NCBI RefSeq assembly: GCF_025452195.1
Contig: NZ_CP104973.1
Coordinates: forward strand, 1,240,001 to 1,304,000
DNA length: 64,000 bases
From: Phyllobacterium zundukense
GTDB lineage: Bacteria > Pseudomonadota > Alphaproteobacteria > Rhizobiales > Rhizobiaceae
Reading direction: 5' to 3'
Below the pieces are notes generated by a model. The model was not told where the DNA came from. It worked only from the letters and a program-made list of their open reading frames with translations, and made no database searches. This document shows positions 44,205-51,789 of this stretch, piece after piece. Each line of letters begins with the position of its first letter. Position 1 is the stretch's first letter. Position numbers and translations under genes: made by a program.

Positions 44205-44233
44205 GGCCGGGCACCTGCACTGCAGGCCCGGCC
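44205..44233. terminator. strong hairpin between convergent genes
   Basis: GGCCGGGC (44205-44212) pairs perfectly with GCCCGGCC (44226-44233), and the loop has a second small stem (CTGCA/TGCAG). It sits between the flavoprotein stop and the end of the convergent cupin gene, as expected for a bidirectional terminator. Confidence 0.65.
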
Positions 44234-44240
44234 TGTTAGC

Positions 44241-44666
44241 CTATTTCTTGATCGGGAAGGTTAGTTCCTGCTCAGCGGTATCAACCACGAAGACAGCGAG
44301 CAGCTTTGCCGGCTTAGTCTTGCTGGCGTTTTCGCTGACGCCGTGGCGATCGCCCGGCAATTCCGAAAAGCTTTCACCGGCGTTATAGACTGTGACGGGA
44401 CCGTCGTTGACCTGACTGCGGATCGCGCCTTCGAGAACGGTCGCGTAGATGAAGGCGGATGTTGGATGTGTATGGCCCTCCGAGAAGCCGCCCGGTGCAT
44501 ATTCGACGAGAACACCTTTCATGCTTTTGCCGGGAACGTTCGGCAGTTTATGGTCATAGACCAGCGTAACCTTTGCGCCCTCTCCGCCACCAGGCGTATC
44601 ATGTGCAAGAGCGGCACCTGACAGGAGAACCGTCAACGCAACGGCAAAATGCAGTGACTTGATCAT
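44241..44666 (-). CDS. exported cupin-domain protein
   Basis: A 141-residue protein with a signal peptide (MIKSLHFAVALTVLLSGAALA) followed by one cupin barrel: YAPGGFSEGHTHPTSAFIYATVLEGAI is motif 1 with likely metal-binding His, and GESFSELPGDRHGVSENAS carries the motif 2 His. It is predicted periplasmic. Close relatives in rhizobia are found beside NmrA-like and MBL-fold genes, as here. Function unknown; metal-dependent oxidation or ligand binding is possible. Confidence 0.82.
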   Translation of the reverse strand: MIKSLHFAVALTVLLSGAALAHDTPGGGEGAKVTLVYDHKLPNVPGKSMKGVLVEYAPGGFSEGHTHPTSAFIYATVLEGAIRSQVNDGPVTVYNAGESFSELPGDRHGVSENASKTKPAKLLAVFVVDTAEQELTFPIKK

Positions 44667-44728
44667 GTCTATCGTCCTTTCGTGAGTGAGGCACCGGGCC
44701 GCCTCTCAGACGGCCCGTATGCACGTTG

Positions 44729-45480
44729 TTATTTTCTCGGTGTTGTCGCAAACCAATCATCGAAACCGATGCGGCCGATGCGAGGATGATTGTCGGAGAC
44801 GAGTGACCCGTCCTCCAGTTTGGTCCCGAAATACCGGGCCTCCGGATCTGCGACAACGTTGCGGGTATCTCCGATCGCCTTGAGGTAGCGCGCGGCGAAA
44901 TCGCACAGACGCGCGCGCTCGGGGCCGCAGATTTCAACGGTGCCGTTAGCCGGCTTGGCAAGGGCCGCGTCCGTTACGAAATCAGCTACGTCGTCGGACG
45001 CGATCGGTTGCAGGAAACCCGTCGACAAGCGGGCGGTATCGCCGACCGTACCCTCCTGGGCGATGCCGCCGAGAAACTCCATGAACTGTGTCGAACGCAC
45101 GATAGTATAAGGAATGCTGGCTTCCCGAATAATCTTTTCCTGAGCGACCTTGGCTCGAAGATAGCCGCTATCCGGCAATCGATCGGTGCCGACGATGGAA
45201 AGCGCGACATGTGTTTCACGCCGGCATCCATTTCCGCTGCCATCAGGTTCCTGCCCGCCGTCTGAAAGAATTCGAGCACGGCCTTATCCTCGAAGGAGGG
45301 CGAGTTCGCGAGGTCTATCACCACCTCCGTATTCTTAAGTACTTCCGCCAAGCCCTCCCCGGTTAGGGTGTTAACACCGGTTTTCGGGGCAGCGGCAATG
45401 ACCTCATGACCTTTCTTTCGTAAGCGTTCTGCAGTCTTGGAACCGATCAGTCCGGTTCCGCCAATAATCACGATTTTCAT
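44729..45480 (-). pseudogene. NmrA-like NAD(P)-binding protein, frameshifted
   Basis: An atypical SDR/NmrA-like reductase split by one missing base. The first part starts at 45480 (MKIVIIGGTGLIGSKTAERL, Rossmann motif GGTGLIG) and runs to AGVKH; the continuation (VALSIVGTDRLPDSGYLRAK to DDWFATTPRK, stop 44729) is in another frame. Adding one base near 45210, so that AAACAC is followed by CAT, restores a full protein of about 250 residues. With no other damage visible, it may be a recent mutation or a sequencing error. Intact relatives bind NADPH and act as reductases or redox sensors. Confidence 0.8.
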
Positions 45481-45600
45481 AAGTTACCTCCATATGCAGC
45501 TTCCCGAATGGGGTGCATCGTTCGTAGGGAATAGGGGGAAGGCCGAACCGGTATAACCTTCAAGGGCACATGTCCCGGCTCGACCCCAACTCGAGTGGCG

Positions 45601-46518
45601 TTAGTAGTCCCAGGCGATCGGTACCCAACGAAAGGCGTCGCCTTCGATCGCGACGTGGCCGGTGGAGGGGAACGGCATATGCGTCGCCACCAGCAGTTCG
45701 CCGGTCGCTGCCAGCTCCTGCAAGAGCCGGACCCGAACGCGGGCAGCCTCCTCTGGGTCGTGTTCGAAGCCGTTGTACCAGTCGGGGTGGTCGAACCCGA
45801 CCGTGAACACGGCGTCGCCGGCAAACATCAATCGATCGCTGCCAGACGTCAGGCGCACGATGCTATGGCCGGGGGTGTGGCCGCCGGTGCGGGTAACGAC
45901 CACTCCCGGCGCTACCTCGTATTCCTCATCGAACAGTCGCAGATTGCTGTGATATTCTTCCGCGAACCGCTTGGCGGAAGCCCGAAGCGCGTCCGGGAAA
46001 CCCGCCGGCATGTGCACACGAGAGAAATCGGGCGCCTCCCAGAATTTGACCTCGGCGGCGGCAACGTGGATCCGCAGATCCGAACGCAGCCGCTCCTTCA
46101 CTCCGCCAACGATCAATCCGCCAACGTGGTCCATATGCATATGGGTCAACACAATATCGGTCACCGAGCCGAGATCAATGCCGGCGGCCTCCAGTCGCCT
46201 GACCAGCTGCCCGGCCTTCGGCAGGTTCAAGTCAGGATCCAAACCCAGTCCAGCGTCGATGAGTATCGTCTGCGCGCCGCTGCGCACCACAACGACGTTC
46301 AACGCCCAGTCACAAGCGTCTTTCGACAGGAACATGTCGCCTAGCCAGGTTTCCCGGTCGGCCAGGGCGGCGTTGTGTCCCAACATTTCGGTTGGAAGCG
46401 GTAACACTCCATCGCTGACCACCAGAACGTCAATCTCGCCGATCTGCAGCGCGTAACGCGACGGAACCAGCTCTTCGGCTCCCGATCTGCCGGTTGGTGG
46501 GGTGTTGTCCAGTTTCAT
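45601..46518 (-). CDS. metallo-beta-lactamase-fold hydrolase
   Basis: A 305-residue MBL-fold enzyme with the full zinc set: HMHMDHVGG (about 138), HTPGHS, the bridging Asp in FAGDAVF and a C-terminal His in ATHMPFPSTGH. It resembles quorum-quenching lactonase and methyl-parathion-hydrolase-like proteins. ATG at 46518 follows AGGAGG; the longer frame is not supported. No signal peptide. It probably hydrolyses a lactone or ester. A deleted copy of its second half is found at 49.1 kb. Confidence 0.85.
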   Translation of the reverse strand: MKLDNTPPTGRSGAEELVPSRYALQIGEIDVLVVSDGVLPLPTEMLGHNAALADRETWLGDMFLSKDACDWALNVVVVRSGAQTILIDAGLGLDPDLNLPKAGQLVRRLEAAGIDLGSVTDIVLTHMHMDHVGGLIVGGVKERLRSDLRIHVAAAEVKFWEAPDFSRVHMPAGFPDALRASAKRFAEEYHSNLRLFDEEYEVAPGVVVTRTGGHTPGHSIVRLTSGSDRLMFAGDAVFTVGFDHPDWYNGFEHDPEEAARVRVRLLQELAATGELLVATHMPFPSTGHVAIEGDAFRWVPIAWDY

Positions 46519-46974
46519 GCTTGCCTCCTGAGAGTTATTGATCATCTGGTTCATCTTTGAAAACTCCTGCGTTCTATCTTGGTGCTGGATTCTGGGTGGC
46601 TTACTCTTCCTAGCTGGACTGGAAGCGCAGTCGCCGGTGAAGTCTTTGGCTATTGGCGACACACTCACTGCTGGCGTGTCCTCTGATGTTCTATCGAAAC
46701 TGATGTGCCGCTGCGCCAGAACGATTGCTGCCGCTGTAGAGCGATTGCTGCCGACGCATGCGCATGCAGCAATCGTCCGAAGTTTCGCCGGTCAGTCGAA
46801 TGCGGCCGCGAAAGTAACGTCCGGCAATGATCCTCGAGGGCATCGCCTTGGTTCTCGACCGCTTCGACCGTAGGATCGGCACTTCCTGCAGTCTAGCAAC
46901 CGATATGGGGGCGACGCGCATCCCGCCCCCTTGATAATACTCCAGGGCCATGCCTCCTCTATTTTGCGGCGCTT
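46519..46974. other. intergenic region, nothing recognised
   Basis: About 455 bases between two leftward genes. Short ORFs on both strands overlap each other and have no recognisable content. It presumably contains the promoter of the MBL-fold gene. Confidence 0.35.
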
Positions 46975-47646
46975 TCACTCCTCGAACGGAGCTTTCGCCA
47001 CGAGGTCGACTGAAGAATCCGGAACCTTATAATCGGGCACGAAGCGTTCGCCGAAGTCCCGCACGAAGTTGTCGTAGGTTGTTCCCGGCGTCGTCTCGGC
47101 GATGTGGCAGAAGCATTTGGTCATCTGTCTTTTCATTCCGAGCCGGGGGAACTCGGCAACGATCGCCTTCATTTCAGAGGATGGAATGGCACTGTATTGC
47201 AGGCCTACTACGTCGAGGCAGATCCCGGCGGTGCAGAGTGCGACCTCGGCTTCCTTGTAAAGGCCGATCGACGGCGTTGAGTTGAGCGCGACGCTGTCCC
47301 AGATCAACTGGGCGCGATACTTGTCGACTCCTGCGTCGGTCGCGAATCTGTGCGCCAGGTCGGCGGCTTCCACCTCGAAGCGACGAGGCCCCTTGAATCT
47401 CTCGTTGAGCGTTATGTCATGCAACAGCGCACCGACCGCGAGAACCTCCGCGTCGTGTTCGATGTTCCGAAGCTGCCCGATCCGTTCTGCAAAGACCCAC
47501 GACCTGACAACGTGATTGTATAGATAGGGTTCGCATGCCTCATGAGCATAGTCCAACGCGCGCTCTATGAGAGGTGTCGTGGGAACCGAAATTCCAGCAA
47601 GTTTTAGTGTCTCTGTCACGCCCGTCTTCGCAGGTCCATGGTTCAT
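46975..47646 (-). CDS. HD-domain protein (cyanamide hydratase-like)
   Basis: A 223-residue single-domain HD-superfamily protein. Metal-binding residues are visible: His in YNHVVRSWVFAERI and the HD pair in GALLHDITLNERF; further Asp in LIWDSVALNS. Small HD proteins of this shape include fungal and bacterial cyanamide hydratase-like enzymes and phosphohydrolases. ATG at 47646 (MNHGPAK) is the likelier start; a 13-residue longer frame exists. It may be co-transcribed with the hydrolase upstream. Substrate unknown. Confidence 0.78.
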   Translation of the reverse strand: MNHGPAKTGVTETLKLAGISVPTTPLIERALDYAHEACEPYLYNHVVRSWVFAERIGQLRNIEHDAEVLAVGALLHDITLNERFKGPRRFEVEAADLAHRFATDAGVDKYRAQLIWDSVALNSTPSIGLYKEAEVALCTAGICLDVVGLQYSAIPSSEMKAIVAEFPRLGMKRQMTKCFCHIAETTPGTTYDNFVRDFGERFVPDYKVPDSSVDLVAKAPFEE

Positions 47647-47739
47647 CTGTCTACGGGGGTATCTCCCGATCGGCGACGCTGTCATTTCTCGCAGGTCGTC
47701 AGGTCTTCTCGTCGGTATCGATGACGAATATCTGAGGGA

Positions 47740-48525
47740 TTATTGCGTTGATGCGGCTTCCTTGATCAGCGCTGCGACTTCGCCCGGATGCGAGACCATG
47801 AGCGCATGCGAAGCGCCATCGACGACGACAGTCTTCCTGGCAGGAGCACGTTCTGCCATGAAACGCATCACGGCCGGCGGGATATTGCGGTCTTCCGATC
47901 CGTAGATACTGTAGGACGGTAGCACCTTCCAAGTTGCAATTCCCGACGGTTCGGCGAGGGCAGCCTGAGCAACGGGGCGCTGCGTCGAGGCCATGAGGTC
48001 GGCGGCTTCTTCAGAGATATCGGCGGCAAACTGGAGGTGGAATTTCTCAGGCTTGATGTAGAGATCCTGCGTCCCATCAGGCAGGTTTACCGGCGCCAGA
48101 GCAGCCGCCAGGGTACTGCCGGGAAACTTGCCCGACAACGTCAGGCTGGATTCGCCGGTATCCGGCATGAAGCCGGCGACGTAGACCAACGCTTTTACAT
48201 TCGGGTTGCCGTTCGCGGCGGCAGTGATCACGGGGCCGCCGTAGGAATGGCCCACAAGCACCACCGGCCCGTTGATGGAACGAACGACTGCCGAGACCGA
48301 AGCGGCATCCGAGGCGACGCTTCGAAGCGGGTTAGCCGCTGCGACCGCCGCGTAGCCATCGCTGGTCAAGCGGACAATCACGGCGTCCCAACTTGAGGAC
48401 TCTGCGAAAGCACCGTGCACGAGAACGATCGTTGGCCTGGCGTGGCCATCTTTTGACTGCGCGATTGTATTGGCTGACATGGCAAGTGTGGCGCCCAATG
48501 CCAGAATCCTGATAGTTTTTAGCAT
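47740..48525 (-). CDS. exported alpha/beta hydrolase
   Basis: A 261-residue hydrolase with a signal peptide (MLKTIRILALGATLAMSANTIAQ) and a compact alpha/beta fold: HGAFAESSSWDAV for the oxyanion region, nucleophile elbow GHSYGGPV and base His in GASHALMVSHPGE. Proteins of this type are widespread in rhizobia as periplasmic esterases of unknown substrate. ATG at 48525 is eight bases after GGAG. It is transcribed leftward, towards the HD-domain gene. Confidence 0.82.
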   Translation of the reverse strand: MLKTIRILALGATLAMSANTIAQSKDGHARPTIVLVHGAFAESSSWDAVIVRLTSDGYAAVAAANPLRSVASDAASVSAVVRSINGPVVLVGHSYGGPVITAAANGNPNVKALVYVAGFMPDTGESSLTLSGKFPGSTLAAALAPVNLPDGTQDLYIKPEKFHLQFAADISEEAADLMASTQRPVAQAALAEPSGIATWKVLPSYSIYGSEDRNIPPAVMRFMAERAPARKTVVVDGASHALMVSHPGEVAALIKEAASTQ

Positions 48526-48732
48526 CTGCATTCTCCTGTGCTGCGGTTGCCGATGCCGGGAGAATAATGTGGGTGGCGTTGCCAAGCCATTCTACGGGGG
48601 ACGCGCCAATCCCCCGCTGAAGTATAGGGTGAGGTGTCCCTAACGATGGGAAACCTGATCAATAGGATGGGTCCCGTTCAATTCGGCAGTAGCCGAATGC
48701 ACCGTCTCGCCAAATGGATGATCCGCTCCAGA
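48526..48732. other. intergenic region
   Basis: About 200 bases with no recognisable gene. It should hold the promoter of the leftward hydrolase and is followed by the remnant at 48733. Confidence 0.3.
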
Positions 48733-48968
48733 GGATACTTATACGTGGGGTCGGCCTTTCGGTATCGTGGGCGCGCGTAGCGCTCGCATGGGCAGAGGCG
48801 CTGACCAATATTGCAGCAAGCCATGCATCGGATTCAGATTGTGACGCAGCACATCACATCTCGGATGAGGAACTCGTGGCGCTCTCAATTGGCGTCGCCA
48901 TGATCAACGTTTGGAACGGGTTGGCTGCTGGCGATCGACTTTCGGCAGACAACAAGCGTGCCGCCTGA
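48733..48968 (+). pseudogene. carboxymuconolactone decarboxylase-like C-terminal remnant
   Basis: The stretch RVALAWAEALTNIAASHASD, then DEELVALSIGVAMINVWNGLA, matches the end of AhpD/carboxymuconolactone-decarboxylase-like proteins. The CxxC-type active site half is missing and the sequence just upstream does not continue the family, so only about 70 codons remain. A start at 48714 is open but has no ribosome site. It is one of several broken genes in this stretch. Confidence 0.6.
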
Positions 48969-49108
48969 CAATCCGGTTTACAGGGGTTCACCAGGCGAAT
49001 GAGTTCGCCCGGTGGCGGATCGAATTGTATTCCGGGCGACACGTTGCGCGCCCGCAGCAAGCGTGTTCTGCAGTGCACGACCGATAATGACCACGGCCAC
49101 GCCCGCGG

Positions 49109-49460
49109 TCAGTAGTCCCAGAAGACTGGTACCCAACGAAAGGCATTACCGTCGACCGCGACATGGCCAACAAAAGGAAACGGCATATGTGTTGCCACCA
49201 GCAGTTCGCCGGTCGCTCCCAGCTCCGGGGGTGTGGCCGCCAGTACGGGAGACGACCACACCCGGCGCCACCTCGTGCTCGTTCTCGAACAGCCGCAGCT
49301 GGCTCTGGTGGTCTTTGCTACACCTTTTGGCGGCCGCCCGAAGCGCATCGGGGAAGCCTGCCGGCATTGAGACGTGGGAGAAATCGGGCGACTCCCAGAA
49401 TTTGACCTCGGCAGCGGCCACGTGGATCCGCAGCTCCGGATTCAGTTGTTCTTTTACTCT
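49109..49460 (-). pseudogene. MBL-fold hydrolase remnant with internal deletion
   Basis: Two blocks match the intact gene at 45601. Block one: LRIHVAAAEVKFWESPDFSH through GFPDALRAAAKR to VVVSRTGGHTPG. Block two, in another frame: ATGELLVATHMPFPFVGHVAV to RWVPVFWDY, stop at 49109. About 50 codons between HTPG and ATGE, including the bridging Asp, are deleted, and everything before LRIH (with the HxHxDH motif) is missing. It cannot encode an active enzyme. It differs from the intact copy at many residues, so it is a relic of a diverged paralogue. Confidence 0.8.
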
Positions 49461-49614
49461 GCAACATGATTCCCTCCTGTTTTGAGTGATCGAGACGTGC
49501 CGGTCACAAGCCACAGCGCGGATTTTATATCGAGACGCCTTGGCGATCGAGCTACGTTGAAGGATAGGGCAGCCTATGCACCGCAGTGATGCTTTGGTCG
49601 TGAAGAGGCTGGTA
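49461..49614. other. junction region between two gene relics
   Basis: About 150 bases without recognised content, joining the minus-strand MBL remnant and the plus-strand LysR remnant. No transposase or terminal inverted repeat was seen here. Confidence 0.3.
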
Positions 49615-49982
49615 TAAGGGCTTCTCGCCCGCCGAACGGTGCCCGTGACCGCCGAAGCCTTGGCAGCTCTACCCTTCGCCCCGCTATGCATTGGGCGGCG
49701 TCCACAGCCCCCGCGTCTTGCGGACGAGATGCGCTTCATTCCCTCCGGGCCTATCGATTGCGACTCGGGAGCCGCGCTCATTCAGGCTGCACTCGCCGGG
49801 TTAGGCGCGGCATATCTTCTGCGATGCTTGGTCGAGAAGGAACTGGAGGCTGGCACGCTTGCGCCCGGCATTGCGGTTCCCAGGCTACCTTCAATGCATT
49901 GCATGCCGCACGGTACCGTTGCGCGTAAAGCTGTTTTACAATTTCGTAGTCCGCGAGGCAAAGGTCGTCGAAAAGATCTGGG
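49615..49982 (+). pseudogene. LysR regulator C-terminal remnant, frameshifted
   Basis: EALAALPFAP, then DCDSGAALIQAALAGLGAAY LLRCLV match the LysR protein at 37928 (there DCDSGAALIYAARSGLGAAY). After PRLP the homology moves to another frame (FNALHAA) and then to a third (RTVPLRVKLFYNF VVREAKVVEKI). Thus only the last third of the effector domain survives, with two frameshifts. It lies on the opposite strand from the neighbouring MBL remnant. Confidence 0.8.
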
Positions 49983-50070
49983 CAACGATGCATCATCGTC
50001 AACGCGGGCCTCCGTGCGGATGTGGTGCGGGCCTGAGAACAGCCTCTCCCTTACCTTACGGATGACTCGG

Positions 50071-50766
50071 TCAAAATCCGGGCGCTCCGATCTCGCGCAT
50101 ACCCGGAGGCAGGGTCTCCCATGCCCTGATCAGCTCTCCGATGGAGCCGGCCTCCATCTTGCGCATGACGTTGGAGCGATGCAGCTTGACCGTAACTTCG
50201 CTTATGCTGAGGTCGAAGGCGATCTGCTTGTTGAGGCGTCCGCGCGCGACTTCGCGCAGGATCTCACGCTCGCGGTTTGTCAGTGTCTCAAGGCGCTCGA
50301 GATTGCGTTTGACGACCATAGCCTCCGCCCGCCGTGCTGCATCCAGCGCAACACCGGCGATCACTGCATCGAGCAGTGTCTGGTCACGCACTGGCTTGGT
50401 GAGGAAGTCTACAGCGCCAGCTTTCATCGCCTCGACCGTCATCGGGATGTCGCCGTGCCCGGTCAGGAAGATGATTGGCTTGAGATTACCGCTTCGTGCC
50501 AGATGGTGTTGTAGATGCAGCCCGCTCGCTCCGGGCATGCGCACGTCGAGGATCAGGCAGCCTGGGCTGTCCAATATGTTGGCGTCCAGCACTTCGCGGG
50601 CCGAGGCGAAACTGACCGGCTGGAAGCCTGCCGAGAGAATCAACTCCGACAAAGCCTCACGAACGGCTGCGTCGTCATCGACAATGATGACGATCGACTC
50701 TGTTGCGTCATTCTTGCGCTGCGCCACCAACGGCGCCAATTTCCGGGACGGTTGGTCCATTCTCAT
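50071..50766 (-). CDS. FixJ/NarL-type response regulator
   Basis: A 231-residue regulator: receiver domain about 25-140 (acidic pocket VDDD, phospho-acceptor D74 in LILDVRMP, Thr in FLTGHGD, Lys in LTKPV) and a LuxR-type HTH at about 165-225 (TLTNREREILREVARGRLNKQIAFDLSISEVTVKLHRSNVM). The FixJ-like TGHGDIPM and linker pattern suggest phosphorylation-driven dimerisation and transcription activation. ATG at 50766 follows GGAGGG. Last gene of a kinase operon, one base from the preceding gene. Confidence 0.9.
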   Translation of the reverse strand: MRMDQPSRKLAPLVAQRKNDATESIVIIVDDDAAVREALSELILSAGFQPVSFASAREVLDANILDSPGCLILDVRMPGASGLHLQHHLARSGNLKPIIFLTGHGDIPMTVEAMKAGAVDFLTKPVRDQTLLDAVIAGVALDAARRAEAMVVKRNLERLETLTNREREILREVARGRLNKQIAFDLSISEVTVKLHRSNVMRKMEAGSIGELIRAWETLPPGMREIGAPGF

Positions 50767-50767
50767 G

Positions 50768-51145
50768 TCACCCTCCATTTCTCGATTTTTGCATTGCCTC
50801 TGCGATGGCTACGAGCAGGGCAGGAGCGTCAAAAGGCTTGCGGAAAAAACCGCTAATGCCCTGGGCGCGGCCCTGGTCTGCGATTTCGTGGCGGCCGGTG
50901 ATCAGGAAAACCGGCAGTTCCGGACGTGCCTTCTTCACGATGTCACGAAGTTCAAAGCCGTTCGTGTCGGGCATGCCAATGTCCGTTATAAGCACATCCA
51001 GATCTGCCAATCCGCGGACAAGCAAATGCCCGGCCGACTGGAAGCAGCAAGCCGCATAGCCGGCGGATTCCAGCAGCTCTTCCAGCGACTCGAGCAGCCT
51101 TGGATCATCATCGACAACCGCAATGATAGGTTTCCTTTTATCCAT
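50768..51145 (-). CDS. single-domain response regulator (CheY-like receiver)
   Basis: A 125-residue stand-alone receiver domain: acidic pair VVDDDP, phospho-acceptor D55 in LITDIGMP, Thr in FLITGRHE and Lys in FFRKPFD. It has no output domain, so it probably acts as a phosphate sink, connector or protein-binding switch within the adjacent kinase system. It lies two bases from the FixJ-like gene upstream and one base from the one downstream, showing tight coupling. Confidence 0.9.
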   Translation of the reverse strand: MDKRKPIIAVVDDDPRLLESLEELLESAGYAACCFQSAGHLLVRGLADLDVLITDIGMPDTNGFELRDIVKKARPELPVFLITGRHEIADQGRAQGISGFFRKPFDAPALLVAIAEAMQKSRNGG

Positions 51146-51147
51146 AG

Positions 51148-51789
51148 TTAGTTCCCTCCCGGCCGGCGCGAGTGGGTGATCGCTATTTCCAATCTTTCTG
51201 CGATACGCACGAGATCGGCGAGCGATGCTGCTCCCATTTTCTGCATTACTTTCCTTCGGTGAATTTGCAGCGTGACTTCGCTGATCCCCAGTTCGGATGC
51301 TGCCTGCTTGTTGAGCAGACCGCTCACCACGAGCGGAAGCACCTCACGCTCTCGTGTCGTCAATTCGAGATAGCGTTGTTTCAGTATGCCGAGTTCGGCT
51401 CGTTCCGAGCGGTTTTTTCGATCTTCGGCGATCGCCGTGTGGACCGCGGCCATGACGTCTGTATCGCTGAACGGCTTGGTGAGAAAATCCACGGCGCCAT
51501 GCTTGATCGCCCGCACCGAGGACGGAATGTCGCCGTGCCCGGTAATGAAGACGATTGGCGGATGATCCCCCTCGGCGATCTGCCGCTGCAATTCGAGGCC
51601 GTTGATATCGGGCAATTCGACGTCAAGGATAAGGCATGCGGGAACATCCGGCTTCTCGGTGTTCACATATTCGCCCGCCGACCCGAAGGCTATGGCGCGC
51701 ATTCCGTGGGCCTCCAGGAGTTCCCCGAGCGCTTCCCGGATGCGTCCGTCATCGTCCACGATGAAAACAACATAGTCGTCCGCCGTCAT
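51148..51789 (-). CDS. FixJ/NarL-type response regulator
   Basis: A 213-residue regulator with a receiver domain (VDDDG, phospho-acceptor D56 in LILDVELP, FITGHGD, LTKPFSD) and a LuxR HTH at about 145-200 (ELTTREREVLPLVVSGLLNKQAASELGISEVTLQIHRRKVMQKMGA). The start overlaps the kinase stop by four bases, making it the most likely cognate partner. It is similar in layout to the regulator at 50071 but clearly distinct in sequence. Confidence 0.9.
   Translation of the reverse strand: MTADDYVVFIVDDDGRIREALGELLEAHGMRAIAFGSAGEYVNTEKPDVPACLILDVELPDINGLELQRQIAEGDHPPIVFITGHGDIPSSVRAIKHGAVDFLTKPFSDTDVMAAVHTAIAEDRKNRSERAELGILKQRYLELTTREREVLPLVVSGLLNKQAASELGISEVTLQIHRRKVMQKMGAASLADLVRIAERLEIAITHSRRPGGN

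Noticed and set aside
49146..49781. 211-codon minus-strand ORF as an intact gene
   Set aside because: Only its last third matches the MBL family; the rest is antisense to the LysR remnant.
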